The notes: generated by a model not told the origin, from the sequence alone. 64,000 nucleotides of DNA from Pseudomonadota bacterium (GCA_023458315.1 JAEXAH010000124.1:5787-69786), one strand, 5' to 3'. Counted from the stretch's first letter, positions 44,259-53,442 are shown. Translations and numbers: made by a program.

Positions 44259-44925
44259 GAGGCTTGGTGCTCTCCTGAGGGGTCTGGTCCGATATGGCGC
44301 CCTGGCCCTGATTGTCAATGTGCTGCCGGTATGGCTGGCGGTCGCCGCCGCCGAACCGCTGCGCATCCTGGCCCTGGGCGATTCGCTGACCGCCGGGTAC
44401 GGCGTGGCGCCCGGCGATGCCTTTCCCGACCAGTTGCAGCGCGCCCTGCGCGCCGAGGGCCGCGACGTCACGGTGATCAATGCCGGAGTGTCCGGCGACA
44501 CCAGCGCCGGCGGCCGGGCGCGGCTGGACTGGGCGCTGGCCGACCGCCCCGCCGTCGCCATCGTCGAATTGGGCGCCAATGACGGCCTGCGCGGGCTGGA
44601 CGTGGCGCAGATGGAACGCAACCTGGACGACATTCTGGCGCGGCTGAACCGGGCCGGGGTGCGGGTGCTGCTGACCGGCATGCGGGCGCCGCCCAATTTC
44701 GGCGCCGAATACGCCACCGCCTTCGACGCCGCCTATCCCCGGCTGGCGCAACGGCACGGTGTGGCGCTGTATCCGTTCTTCCTGGAAGGGGTGGCCCGCG
44801 ACCCGCGCCTGAACCAGCCCGACGGCCTGCACCCCACCCGCGACGGCGTGGCCGAGATCGTGCGCCGCATCCTGCCCGCCGTGCGCGGGGTGTTGCCCGC
44901 GCCCAAGACCGGGGGCACGGGCTGA
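44257..44925 (+). CDS. tesA: GDSL-type esterase/lysophospholipase (TesA-like)
   Basis: 222 residues with a signal peptide, so periplasmic. The GDSL motif is LALGDSLTAGYGV, block III ELGANDGLRG and the Asp-His pair in PDGLHPTRDG. The family includes acyl-CoA thioesterase I/protease I. The divergent ybbA neighbour is the arrangement also known in E. coli. The two start codons overlap, so both promoters must lie inside the opposite gene. FIST gene follows at a TGATG overlap. Confidence 0.9.
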   Translation: MRLGALLRGLVRYGALALIVNVLPVWLAVAAAEPLRILALGDSLTAGYGVAPGDAFPDQLQRALRAEGRDVTVINAGVSGDTSAGGRARLDWALADRPAVAIVELGANDGLRGLDVAQMERNLDDILARLNRAGVRVLLTGMRAPPNFGAEYATAFDAAYPRLAQRHGVALYPFFLEGVARDPRLNQPDGLHPTRDGVAEIVRRILPAVRGVLPAPKTGGTG

Positions 44926-46028
44926 TGGCGGCGTTCTCGGCGGCGCTGGCGCGCGGCGACCATTGGGGGCTGGCGGCCAAGTCCTGTCTGGAGCGGCTGC
45001 GCCATGACGGCGCCAATGTGGGCTTTCTGTACGTCACCGAGGCGTTCAACCAGAACCTGTCCAGCATCCTGACCTTCCTGCGCGAAACGACCCGCATCGC
45101 GCACTGGACCGGCGCGGTGGTGGCCGGGGTGATGGCCGACGACGACGTGGAATCCGAGGGCGGCGCCCTGGCGGTGATGGTCGGCCACCTGCCCGAAGAC
45201 TTCGTCCGCGTCTTCCACGGGCTCGAGGCCGACGGCCTGGCCACCTGGCTGACCCTGCACCGCCCTTGCCTGGTGGTGGCCCATGGCGACAGCCGCACTC
45301 CCGGCATGGCCGGGCAGGTGACGGCGCTGGCCGACCAGACCGGCTTCGTGGTCGGCGGCCTGGTGTCGCCCGGCGGCCCGCCCGCCCAGATCGCCGGTCA
45401 GGTGGTGGCGGGCGGTGTGGCCGGCATGCTGCTGGCCGCCGAGATCCCCACCGTGGTCGGCATCACCCAGGGATGCAGCCCGCTGGGCGTCCCCCACCGG
45501 GTGACGGCCTCGTCCGACGGCGTGCTGATGGGGCTGGACGGCCGCCCGGCGTTGGACGCGCTGAAGGACGAAGCCGGTCAATTGATTGCCCGCGACCTGC
45601 GCCGCGCCGCCGGATACATCCATGTGGGTCTGCCGGTGCCCGGTTCCGATCGCGGCGAATACGTGGTGCGCATGCTGCTGGGCATCGACCCGCGCCAGGG
45701 CTGGCTGGCGGTGGGCGACAGCGTGGCCGAGGGCGAGGAGGTGCTGTTCGTCCGCCGCGACCCCCAGACCGCCCGCGCCGACCTGGAACGCATGCTGGCC
45801 GATGTGGCGCGGCGGCTGGACGGGCGGCGGCCGCTGGCGGCGTTCTATCATTCCTGCCTGGGGCGCGGCCGCCACATGTTCGGCACCGACGCCGCCGAAC
45901 TGGATCTGGTGCGGGCGGCGTTGCCCGACGTGCCGCTGGTCGGCTTTTTCGCCCATGGCGAATTCGCCGGCGAACGCCTGTACGCCTATACCGGCGTGCT
46001 GAGCGTGCTGCTGGAGCCGGGGACGTGA
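44925..46028 (+). CDS. FIST-domain protein
   Basis: 367 residues with FIST N (about 25-200; includes GAVVAGVMADDDVESEGGAL) and FIST C (about 210-360, FYHSCLGRGRHMFG and FFAHGEFAGE). FIST proteins are predicted sensory proteins that bind small ligands. Start ATG overlaps the tesA TGA; stop overlaps the thpR GTG. The role in this operon is unknown. Confidence 0.87.
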   Translation: MAAFSAALARGDHWGLAAKSCLERLRHDGANVGFLYVTEAFNQNLSSILTFLRETTRIAHWTGAVVAGVMADDDVESEGGALAVMVGHLPEDFVRVFHGLEADGLATWLTLHRPCLVVAHGDSRTPGMAGQVTALADQTGFVVGGLVSPGGPPAQIAGQVVAGGVAGMLLAAEIPTVVGITQGCSPLGVPHRVTASSDGVLMGLDGRPALDALKDEAGQLIARDLRRAAGYIHVGLPVPGSDRGEYVVRMLLGIDPRQGWLAVGDSVAEGEEVLFVRRDPQTARADLERMLADVARRLDGRRPLAAFYHSCLGRGRHMFGTDAAELDLVRAALPDVPLVGFFAHGEFAGERLYAYTGVLSVLLEPGT

Positions 46029-46558
46029 TCCGCCTGTTCGTCGGCCTGGATTTGCCCGGCGACGTGGCGCGGCGGCTGGAAGCCCTGGGCGGCGGCATTC
46101 CCGGCGCGCGGTGGGTGGCGGCACGCAACCTGCACGTCACCCTGCGCTTCGTCGGCGAGGTGGACGAAGGCGTCGCCGCCGAGATCGACGCCGCCCTGCT
46201 GGCCCTGCGGGCGCCGGGATTCGAGCTGTCGCTGGACGGTTTCGGCACCTTCGGCCACGGCAAGCCCAACCATCTGTGGGCGGCGGTGGAACGGGCGCCC
46301 GGCCTGATGCATCTGCAAGGCCGGGTCGATGTGGCGTTGAACCGTCTGGGGCTGGTGTCGGAAACCCGCCGCTATCTGCCGCACGTCACCCTGGCGCGGC
46401 TGTCCGATCCGCCGGTGCAGCGGCTGAAGGACTTCATCGCCGGTCACTCGCCGTTCCAGGCGGGGCCGTGGACAGTCGAACATTTCGTGCTGTACCGCAG
46501 CCATCTGGGCCGGTCCGGCGCGGAATACGAAGCCCTGGCCGAATATCCGCTGGGTTGA
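46025..46558 (+). CDS. thpR: RNA 2',3'-cyclic phosphodiesterase
   Basis: 177 residues, 2H phosphoesterase. Both HxT motifs are present: LHVTLRF and PHVTLARL. It opens RNA 2',3'-cyclic phosphates to 2'-phosphate. GTG start at 46025 within a GTGA overlap with the FIST gene. Last gene of the tesA-FIST-thpR unit. Confidence 0.93.
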   Translation: MIRLFVGLDLPGDVARRLEALGGGIPGARWVAARNLHVTLRFVGEVDEGVAAEIDAALLALRAPGFELSLDGFGTFGHGKPNHLWAAVERAPGLMHLQGRVDVALNRLGLVSETRRYLPHVTLARLSDPPVQRLKDFIAGHSPFQAGPWTVEHFVLYRSHLGRSGAEYEALAEYPLG

Positions 46559-46637
46559 TCCGCACACGCACCGAAAGGCCACGGACAACGGCGACTTTTG
46601 CTTGTCCGGACTGGGGGTTGCCTGTACTTTCGGGGCC

Positions 46638-47180
46638 ATGAGACTTCGCACGCTCCGCGCCGTTCTGCTTGGACTTTCCACCGTGGCCCTGGCCGGTTGC
46701 GGTTCCAGCACCTCGTTGCCGCAGACCCAGGCGGGCGACCCGCAGCAACAGCCCGATTTCTCGCTGCTGACCGACATCCCGATCCCGTCGGGCGCCACCA
46801 TGGACAACGAACGGTCGCTGATCCTGGGCGACAAGGACCGCTGGACCGGCCGCGTGGTCATGAAGCTGTGGAAATCGGCGCCGGACGCCAACGTCTTCTA
46901 TCAGTCGCAGATGCCCGCCTTCGGCTGGGAACCCATCATGGCCGCCACTTCGGGCGTCAGCGTCATGGCCTATGTGCGCGGCGACCGCGCCGCCACGGTG
47001 CAGATCGAAAGCAGCGCCATGTGGGGCTCGACCGTTTCGGTCATCGTCGGCCACCGCGCCGCCAACCAGCCCGCCGCCCCCTATGGCGGTAGCCAGGGCG
47101 GCTATGGCGGCGGCTATGACCAACCGCGCGCCGCGCCGCAGGAACGCATCCGGTCGGAACCCCTGCCGACCCGCCGCTGA
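46638..47180 (+). CDS. Hypothetical lipoprotein, 180 residues
   Basis: Lipobox ALAGC at about residue 22. The middle has a compact domain (IPIPSGATMDNERSLILG and FYQSQMPAFGWEPIM), resembling small periplasmic domains in which two strands flank a helix. A Gly/Tyr-rich, Arg-rich tail follows (YGGSQGGYGGGYDQPRA). Not identified. ATG 46638 follows GGGG. Confidence 0.65.
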   Translation: MRLRTLRAVLLGLSTVALAGCGSSTSLPQTQAGDPQQQPDFSLLTDIPIPSGATMDNERSLILGDKDRWTGRVVMKLWKSAPDANVFYQSQMPAFGWEPIMAATSGVSVMAYVRGDRAATVQIESSAMWGSTVSVIVGHRAANQPAAPYGGSQGGYGGGYDQPRAAPQERIRSEPLPTRR

Positions 47181-47197
47181 GCGCCGGATTGCCGCCC

Positions 47198-47734
47198 ATG
47201 CCCCACCGTCTTCTTCCCCTTCTGGCCGCCGCCCTGCTGGTCGGTTGCGCCCCGGCCCGCCCGCCCGAGCCCCAGGCGCCGCCGCCGACCTGGACCGCCA
47301 GCCCCAACGGCGAACCCCTGCCATTCCGTGCCGGGCAGGATGATTGCCGGGGTGCCCTGGCGGCGTGGTTCGATCGCGCCGACCGCGACGGCAACGGCAC
47401 GGTGGACGTGGGCGAGATGGTGGCGGATGCCGATCGCTGGTTCGCCCTGGCCGACCAGGACGGCGACGGTCAGGTGACGCCCGGCGAACTGGCCGCGATC
47501 CGTGCCCGCCTGCTGCCGCCCGAACCCGACGCGGCGGACGCCGCGCGCGGCCCGCGCATCCCCCGGTCGCAAGTGCGGGTCGATCCGGTGATGCAGGCCG
47601 ATGCCAATGCCGATTTCCGCGTTACCGCCCCGGAATTCCGCGCCTGGACCATGGAACGTCTGGCCGGACGGCCGCTGACCCGGGCCGAGGCGCTGGCCGC
47701 GTGCTTGACGGCGACGGATTCGCACCCAAGATAA
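47198..47734 (+). CDS. EF-hand lipoprotein
   Basis: 178 residues, signal LLVGC lipobox. Two clear calcium-binding EF loops: DRDGNGTVDVGE and DQDGDGQVTPGE, and a degenerate third (DANADFRVTAPE). Likely a periplasmic calcium-binding protein of unknown role. ATG 47198 preferred; an in-frame TTG at 47189 also exists. No strong ribosome site. It begins 17 bases after the previous gene, so the two may be cotranscribed. Confidence 0.75.
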   Translation: MPHRLLPLLAAALLVGCAPARPPEPQAPPPTWTASPNGEPLPFRAGQDDCRGALAAWFDRADRDGNGTVDVGEMVADADRWFALADQDGDGQVTPGELAAIRARLLPPEPDAADAARGPRIPRSQVRVDPVMQADANADFRVTAPEFRAWTMERLAGRPLTRAEALAACLTATDSHPR

Positions 47735-47834
47735 TAGGCAAGGCGCCGCCGCCGTTCCGGGACGGTGCCGACATCCCGGGTGCCGATCACCGGACCCGCC
47801 CGCATTCTCGCTCGCCCGAGGAGGACGCCAGACC

Positions 47835-48281
47835 ATGTCCCGCCTGTCCGCGTTCAACAGCCCCCTTCTGCTTGGTTTCGATCATTTCGAGCGTGTGCTC
47901 GACCGCGTCGCCAAAAGCCAGGGCGAGGGCTATCCCCCCTACAACATCGAGCAGATCGGCGAAAACGGCCTGCGCATCACCCTGGCGGTGGCCGGGTTCA
48001 CCATGGATGACCTGTCCGTGGCGACCGAGGACAACCAGTTGATCATCCGCGGCCGTCAGGCCGAGGACGACGGCACCCGCATCTTCCTGCATCGCGGCAT
48101 CGCCGCCCGCCAGTTCCAGCGCGCCTTCGTGCTGGCCGAGGGCATCGAGGTCTGCGCCGCCACCCTGGACAACGGCCTGCTGCACATCGATCTGGTGCGG
48201 CCCCGGCCCGAACCCCGGGTGAAGAGCATTCCCATCCAGGGCGGCGGTTCCAACCGCACCCTGAACTTGTCCGGCGAGTGA
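47835..48281 (+). CDS. Small heat-shock protein (Hsp20/IbpA)
   Basis: 148 residues; alpha-crystallin domain spanning about residues 35-130, with YNIEQIGENGLRITLAVAGF and the terminal strand GLLHIDLVRP. It binds unfolding proteins without ATP. GAGGAGGA lies upstream of the ATG. An adjacent DUF1150 gene is a common alphaproteobacterial pair. A possible promoter TTGACG...GATAAT lies over the end of the EF-hand gene (47705-47735), with a long spacer. Confidence 0.92.
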   Translation: MSRLSAFNSPLLLGFDHFERVLDRVAKSQGEGYPPYNIEQIGENGLRITLAVAGFTMDDLSVATEDNQLIIRGRQAEDDGTRIFLHRGIAARQFQRAFVLAEGIEVCAATLDNGLLHIDLVRPRPEPRVKSIPIQGGGSNRTLNLSGE

Positions 48282-48301
48282 TGGCCGGCGGAGGTATCGC
48301 C

Positions 48302-48514
48302 ATGATGCAGACCCCACGCCCGCCGTTGAGCAAGACCGATTTCGTCCGCTGGGGGGTGCCGGAAATCGCCTTCGTCAAGCGGATCGAGGCCGAAGGCGCC
48401 ATGACGTGGTCGATCCACGCCGCCGACGGCACCCAGATGGGTCTGGCCCCGTCGCGCGACCTGGCCTTCGCCGCCATCCGCCAGCACGATCTGGAACCGC
48501 TCAGCGTGCATTGA
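48302..48514 (+). CDS. DUF1150 protein
   Basis: 70 residues; the pattern TDFVRWGVPEIAFVKR then DGTQMGLAPSRDLAFAAIRQH DLEPLSVH matches DUF1150, a small family found after hsp20 genes. Function unknown. The start was placed at ATG 48302 because GGAGG lies seven bases upstream; an open frame also extends back to a GTG at 48278, overlapping the Hsp20 stop. Confidence 0.82.
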   Translation: MMQTPRPPLSKTDFVRWGVPEIAFVKRIEAEGAMTWSIHAADGTQMGLAPSRDLAFAAIRQHDLEPLSVH

Positions 48515-48533
48515 CCGGACGGCTACGGCAGGG

Positions 48534-48998
48534 TCAGGCGACGGACTCGGCCTCCGCCAGCCGCTGCAACTCGGCCATGGCCCGGCGCAAATCGTCGGGC
48601 CGCTGGTCCACCGCCACCGCCACCCAGGCGGCGGCGGCGCCGTTTTGGTGCAGCAAGTCCAGGGATTCCTCTTCCGGGGCGTCGTCCAGCCACAGGAACG
48701 GCCCGGCGAAATCGATGGCCTGGGCCTTGTAATCGGCCCAGCATGCCGGGCGTACCCGCGCCAGCAGGGCATCCACCGCGTCGGCCTCGTTGCCGGGGCC
48801 GATGGCCTGGCGGAAGGCGCGGCGCAGATCCTGGTCGCAGCCGTCGCGGCAGCGGCTGGTCAGCCAGACGCAGGTGAAGCGGGCGGTGGCCCATTCCAGG
48901 AAATCGCGCAGATATTCGGCCGGCGCCAGTTCGCCGCGCAGCCGGGCGTGGCCGCCCCGCCGCAACAAGGTGCCGTCCACGTCCAGATACAGATGCAT
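48534..48998 (-). CDS. HAD-superfamily hydrolase-like protein
   Basis: 154 residues. Motif I is DVDGTLL at residues 6-12, motif II is WLTSR and an acidic pair WLDDAPEEE could be motif IV. Motif III lysine is not obvious. Probably a small HAD phosphatase lacking a clear cap; the substrate is unknown. It lies downstream of an unknown gene with 71 bases between. Confidence 0.7.
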   Translation of the reverse strand: MHLYLDVDGTLLRRGGHARLRGELAPAEYLRDFLEWATARFTCVWLTSRCRDGCDQDLRRAFRQAIGPGNEADAVDALLARVRPACWADYKAQAIDFAGPFLWLDDAPEEESLDLLHQNGAAAAWVAVAVDQRPDDLRRAMAELQRLAEAESVA

Positions 48999-49069
48999 GG
49001 CTGCGCCTCCCCCCGGTGGCACGTCATCGTTCCCCCAAGCTTGCGCCAGGGGGCGCCGCCGCGCAAGGG

Positions 49070-49996
49070 TCAGGCGGTCAGCAGGCGCAGGGCGGCGGGC
49101 AGGATGGTGATGCTGGTGCCGGGCAGGTCGATTTCGACCGCTTCGTCGGCGGCGAACAGCAGCACCAGGGCGTCGCTCAGCACGTCGGGCGCGATGCCGG
49201 TATCGGCGATGAAGCTGGGGGTGATCACCGGCAGCGCCACCAGGGCCGAGGCCAGTTTCTCGGCGCTGTCGCGGTCGAAGGGCGCGCGGCGGAACAGCGC
49301 GGTCCAGCGGCGATGCACCTCCTCGGCGCCGTCCAGCAGCACCGGCATGCGGCGCAGCACCCGCCGGGCGCGGCCCATGTAATAGGCGATCCAGGCGCCG
49401 TCCTCGCCGTCGCAAGCGGCGGCCAGGGCATGGGCGAAGCCGTCCTCGGCGCGGCCGTCGGGCGGCAGGACGTGCACCATGGGCATGCCCGCCCAGGTCG
49501 GCAGGGCCGAAGCCAGCAGCGCCGCCACCTGCACGTCGCGGGCGGCCAGCGGCGCCGATTGGATGAAATCCACCAGGGCCATGGCCGATTGCGGCAGCCC
49601 GGCCGGGCTGGCGTGGCGGGCGGCCCAGGCGACGACGATGGCGCGGGCGGCGTCGTCGGCGAAGGGCGCGGGCGGGTCCAGGCGCGTGGCGACCACGGCA
49701 TACAGCCGTTCGATCAGCGCGGGCACGGCGATGGGGGCGGGGGGCGGCAGGTTTTCCAGCAGATGCAGGGCGCGGGACTCGCTCCACATCAGGCGATAGG
49801 CGGCGGGGTCCACATCCAGGGCCGGGCCGTTGGGGCCGGACAATTGGGCGGGCAGGGCGCGGGCCAGCCCCTCCCAACAGGTCAGCCGCGCCAGTCGCCA
49901 GTCCTGGCCCGGGCGGTGGCGGCGCTGCCAGCGCTCCATCAATTGGGTGCAGCCGTCCAGCAAGCCGGTCAGAAAATCCTCGACCCGTGCCTCCAT
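49070..49996 (-). CDS. Hypothetical protein, 308 residues
   Basis: Not recognised. Soluble, Ala/Leu-rich helices, with no signal peptide or membrane segment and with several Trp residues in the N-terminal third. No catalytic motif can be named. Codon usage fits and the other strand's frames are shadows. The HAD-like gene is 71 bases downstream, so an operon is possible. Confidence 0.6.
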   Translation of the reverse strand: MEARVEDFLTGLLDGCTQLMERWQRRHRPGQDWRLARLTCWEGLARALPAQLSGPNGPALDVDPAAYRLMWSESRALHLLENLPPPAPIAVPALIERLYAVVATRLDPPAPFADDAARAIVVAWAARHASPAGLPQSAMALVDFIQSAPLAARDVQVAALLASALPTWAGMPMVHVLPPDGRAEDGFAHALAAACDGEDGAWIAYYMGRARRVLRRMPVLLDGAEEVHRRWTALFRRAPFDRDSAEKLASALVALPVITPSFIADTGIAPDVLSDALVLLFAADEAVEIDLPGTSITILPAALRLLTA

Positions 49997-50128
49997 CGTC
50001 CCCTCGGCCTGTCGCGGTCGCCGATTTGTAAGACATTCGCGGGGCCAGGGCTACCGTTCATTCGCCATTGTTTTGCCCCGGGCGCGGACTATCCTTTGTC
50101 CGTCGCGTCAACAAGCGGGGGAACGACC

Positions 50129-51586
50129 ATGGGCATCACACGCCGGGCCATGCTGCTGTCGGGGCTGGCCGGGCTGGCGCTGTCGGGCTGCCAGGTGGCG
50201 CCCGGCACCGGGCGGTCCAGCTTCAACCTGCTGAGCGAGGACGACGAACGCCAGATCGGCCGCCAGACCCACCCGCAGATTCTTCAGGAATTCGGCGGCG
50301 CCTATGACGACGGCGCCGTGGCCGCCTATGTCGCCGGGCTGGGCCAGCGGCTGGTGCGGGTGTGCGAGACGCCCGACGCCGATTTCCGCTTCACCGTGCT
50401 GAACAGCCCCATCGTCAACGCCATGGCGTTGCCCGGCGGCTATATCTACGTCACGCGCGGCCTGTTGGCCCTGACCTCGAACGAGGCCGAAGTGGCGGGC
50501 GTGCTGGGCCACGAGATCGGCCACGTCCTGGCCCGCCACACCGCCGAGCGGGTCAGCCGCGCCCAGGCGGGCGGCTTGTTCGCCGCCGTGCTGGGCGCCG
50601 TGGTCGGCGTGCAAGGGGTGGGCGAACTGGCACAGATGGGCGCGGCGGCCTATCTGCAAAGCTTTTCCCGCGACCAGGAATCCGAGGCCGACCATCTGGG
50701 CCTGCGTTATCTGGTGCGCGGCGGCTGGCATCCCCGGGCCATGGTCAGCATGCTGGAAAAGCTGCGCGATCAGGCGCGGCTCGAGGCGATCATGGCCGGG
50801 CGTTCGCCCGAAAGCGTCGATCAGCTTGATTTCATGGCGTCGCACCCGCGCACCATCGACCGCGTCAACGCCACCATGGCCGAAGTGGCCGGGGCGACGC
50901 CGCAGGGGGCCTTGGGCGCCGAAACCTTCCTGCGGCAAGTGGACGGGCTGGTCTATGGCGACGACATCGACCAGGGCGTGGTGCGCGACCGCGTCTTCCT
51001 GCATCCCGCCCTTGACCTGCGGTTCGAGGTGCCGACCGGCTTTCGTCTGGTCAACGGCGCCAAGGCGGTGGTCGCCACCCACCCGTCGGGCGCCGCCATC
51101 CTGTTCGACGGCGCCGCCGCGCGCGGCGTGCAGGACATGGGCCAGTACATCACCCGGGTGTGGCTGAAACGGTCGCAAGTGTCGGGGCTGGAAGCCATCG
51201 AGATCGGCGGCATGCCCGCCGCCACCGCCGCCACGCGCGGCCGCACCAAGCAGGGCGAGGCCGACGTGCGGGTCGTGGCCATCCGCTACAACGCGGAAAC
51301 CATCTACCGTTTCACCTTCGTCACGCCGTTGAACCAGACGGCGGCGCTGGCCACCGATTTGCGCCGCACCACCTATTCCTTCCGCCGCCTGACCGCCGAG
51401 GAACGGGCCGGCGCCAGGCCGTGGCGGCTGCGCGTGGTGCGGGTGCAAGCGGGCGACACCGCCGAGAAACTGGCGGCGCGCATGGCGCCCAACCAATGGC
51501 AGGCCGAGCTGTTCCGGGTGATCAACGGCCTGGGGCCGGGCGAACAGCCCGCCCCCGGCGATCAGGTCAAGCTGATCCTGGCCTGA
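50129..51586 (+). CDS. M48-family zinc metalloprotease, lipoprotein (BepA/LoiP-like)
   Basis: 485 residues. Lipobox LSGC at about 21. Catalytic HEIGH motif (GVLGHEIGHVLARH) and the third ligand Glu in ESEADHLGLRYL. The last 120 residues include a LysM-like region (VVRVQAGDTAEKLAARM). It resembles periplasmic M48 proteases for outer-membrane protein quality control. GGGGGAACG lies before ATG 50129. Confidence 0.88.
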   Translation: MGITRRAMLLSGLAGLALSGCQVAPGTGRSSFNLLSEDDERQIGRQTHPQILQEFGGAYDDGAVAAYVAGLGQRLVRVCETPDADFRFTVLNSPIVNAMALPGGYIYVTRGLLALTSNEAEVAGVLGHEIGHVLARHTAERVSRAQAGGLFAAVLGAVVGVQGVGELAQMGAAAYLQSFSRDQESEADHLGLRYLVRGGWHPRAMVSMLEKLRDQARLEAIMAGRSPESVDQLDFMASHPRTIDRVNATMAEVAGATPQGALGAETFLRQVDGLVYGDDIDQGVVRDRVFLHPALDLRFEVPTGFRLVNGAKAVVATHPSGAAILFDGAAARGVQDMGQYITRVWLKRSQVSGLEAIEIGGMPAATAATRGRTKQGEADVRVVAIRYNAETIYRFTFVTPLNQTAALATDLRRTTYSFRRLTAEERAGARPWRLRVVRVQAGDTAEKLAARMAPNQWQAELFRVINGLGPGEQPAPGDQVKLILA

Positions 51587-51615
51587 CCGCCGGAACAGGT
51601 CGGGTATACCATATC

Positions 51616-51639
51616 CCGGTGATCGGAACCGATCACCGG
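51616..51639. repeat. Near-perfect palindrome (first of four hairpins)
   Basis: Two 11-base arms (CCGGTGATCGG and its complement) around AA, 30 bases after the M48 stop. Could be a terminator or an operator. Confidence 0.6.
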
Positions 51640-51657
51640 CGCCCTCAGGCGGCGGGC

Positions 51658-51675
51658 GTGGGCCATCCGGCCCAC
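51658..51675. repeat. Second hairpin of the cluster
   Basis: GTGGGCC-ATCC-GGCCCAC, perfect 7-bp stem. Confidence 0.55.
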
Positions 51676-51683
51676 TTGCCTCC

Positions 51684-51699
51684 CGCGGCATAAGCCGCG
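51684..51699. repeat. Third hairpin of the cluster
   Basis: CGCGGC-ATAA-GCCGCG, perfect 6-bp stem. Confidence 0.5.
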
Positions 51700-51717
51700 C
51701 GGCCCCTTGGGCCTAAC

Positions 51718-51750
51718 CAAATCCCCATGAGTTTCACTCACGGGGATTTG
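51718..51750. terminator. Hairpin before the chemoreceptor stop
   Basis: Arms 51718-51731 and 51737-51750 pair over 14 positions with one mismatch, loop TTTCA. It lies between convergent genes and ends in ATTT on both strands. Terminator function is likely but the T-tract is short. Confidence 0.6.
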
Positions 51751-51753
51751 GTG

Positions 51754-53442
51754 TCAGGCGCTGCGCACGTCGTGCAGGAAGGTCCCGACCACGCCGTTCA
51801 GTTCCACCGCTTCCTTGGACAGCGACTGGGCCGAGGCCAGAACCTGGGTGGCGGCCGAGCCGGTTTCCGACGCCGATTGGGTGACGCCGCCGATATGGGC
51901 CGACACTTCCTGGGTGCCCGCCGCCGCCTGCTGGACGTTGCGGGCGATTTCGGTGGTGGCGGCCGATTGTTCCTCGACGGCGCTGGCGATGGCGGTGGCG
52001 ATCTGGTTGATGTCGCTGATGCGGGTGACGATGCCGGCGATGGCCTTGACCGCCTCGGCGGTGGCGCCCTGGACGGTGCCGATCTGGGTGGCGATTTCCT
52101 CGGTCGCCCGCGCGGTCTGGTTGGCCAGCGACTTGACCTCGTGCGCGACCACGGCGAAGCCCTTGCCCGCGTCGCCCGCCCGCGCCGCCTCGATGGTGGC
52201 GTTCAGGGCCAGCAGATTGGTCTGGCTGGCGATGTCGTTGATCAGGTTGACCACGGTGCCGATCCTGGCCGACGCCTCGGCCAGTCCCTGCACGGTCTGG
52301 TTGGTGCGCCCGGCTTCGTCCGAGGCGGCGCGGCTGATGTGCATGGACTGGTCCACCTGACGGCCGATCTCGGCGATGGAGGCGGCCAGTTCCTCGGCCG
52401 CCGTCGCCACCGTCTGCACCGCCGCCGAGGCTTCCTCGGTGGCGGCCGCCACCGCCGTCGCCTGGCGGTTGGTCTGGTCGGCGTTGGCGCTCATGGCCTG
52501 GGCGGTGGCCTCCATCTCGGTGGCGGCGCCCGACACCACGCCCAACATGCCCGACACCGCCTGGTCGAAGCGGGTGGTCAGATCCTCGATGGCCCTGGCG
52601 CGGGCCTCGCGGGCGGTGCGCTCGGCCTCCTGCTCGGCGGCCAGCCGGTCGGCGCGGATGGCGTTGTCCTTGAACACCTGCACCGCCTCGGCCATGGCGC
52701 CGATCTCGTCGCCGCGCCCGCGCGCCGGGATGTCGATGCCCTTGTCGCCCTCGGCCAGTTTGCGCATGGCCTCGGTCATGGCGCCGACCGGCGTGGCGAT
52801 GGCCCGGTTCAATAGCACCCCGGCCGCCACCGCCAGCGCGGCGAAGACCAGCGCCGCCGTCAGGACGCCCACCCGCACCTGCGAGGCGACGCTGTCCTTG
52901 ACGTCCTTGGCGTGAGCGGCACCGGCGGCGTTGATCTCCACCAGCCGGTGCAGGTCGTCGCTAAGGGTGGTGAAGGCGGTGCGGCCCTCGCCCCGCACGA
53001 TGGCGAAGGCTTCTTCGTTGGCGTTGCGCCGCGACAGGTCCAGCATGCGGTCGCTGAGCGCCAGATACCCGGTCCAGGCTTCGGAGAATTCCTGATACAG
53101 ACGCTTTTCCTCGGCGGTGACGATCAACTTGGCGTATTTGTCCTTGGCCGCCGTCACCGCGGCCCGCACGTCGGCGATCTTGCGGTCGGTGTCGGCCATG
53201 CCCGCGGCGTCGGACGACAACACGTGGGTCAGCTCGAAGCGGCGGTGCTGCAACACCTGCTTTTCCAGTTCGTCCACCGCCATGACACTGGGCATCCAGT
53301 TCAGGCTGATGTCGTCGCTGGCGGCATCCATGCGGCCCGTCAGCCACAGGGTCAAGCCCGAGGTCGCCACGAACAGCAGCAGCAGGGCGCCAAACGCCAC
53401 CAGCAGCTTGCGCGCCACTTTCATGTTGTCGAACACGGCCAT
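51754..53442 (-). CDS. Methyl-accepting chemotaxis protein
   Basis: 562 residues. First helix VARKLLVAFGALLLLFVATSGLTLWLTG, then a periplasmic four-helix-bundle sensor, second helix at about 190-215 (VGVLTAALVFAALAVAAGVLL), HAMP to about 270, then the signalling coiled coil. The hairpin tip includes NLLALNATIEAARAG and VVAHEVKSLANQTARA. ATG 53442 has GGGAGA eight bases upstream. It is convergent with the protease gene. No che genes adjoin. Confidence 0.95.
   Translation of the reverse strand: MAVFDNMKVARKLLVAFGALLLLFVATSGLTLWLTGRMDAASDDISLNWMPSVMAVDELEKQVLQHRRFELTHVLSSDAAGMADTDRKIADVRAAVTAAKDKYAKLIVTAEEKRLYQEFSEAWTGYLALSDRMLDLSRRNANEEAFAIVRGEGRTAFTTLSDDLHRLVEINAAGAAHAKDVKDSVASQVRVGVLTAALVFAALAVAAGVLLNRAIATPVGAMTEAMRKLAEGDKGIDIPARGRGDEIGAMAEAVQVFKDNAIRADRLAAEQEAERTAREARARAIEDLTTRFDQAVSGMLGVVSGAATEMEATAQAMSANADQTNRQATAVAAATEEASAAVQTVATAAEELAASIAEIGRQVDQSMHISRAASDEAGRTNQTVQGLAEASARIGTVVNLINDIASQTNLLALNATIEAARAGDAGKGFAVVAHEVKSLANQTARATEEIATQIGTVQGATAEAVKAIAGIVTRISDINQIATAIASAVEEQSAATTEIARNVQQAAAGTQEVSAHIGGVTQSASETGSAATQVLASAQSLSKEAVELNGVVGTFLHDVRSA

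Noticed and set aside
49016..50128. Plus-strand extension upstream of the M48 protease
   Set aside because: Low-complexity Gln/His/Gly/Arg composition typical of an antisense shadow; the lipoprotein signal begins at 50129.
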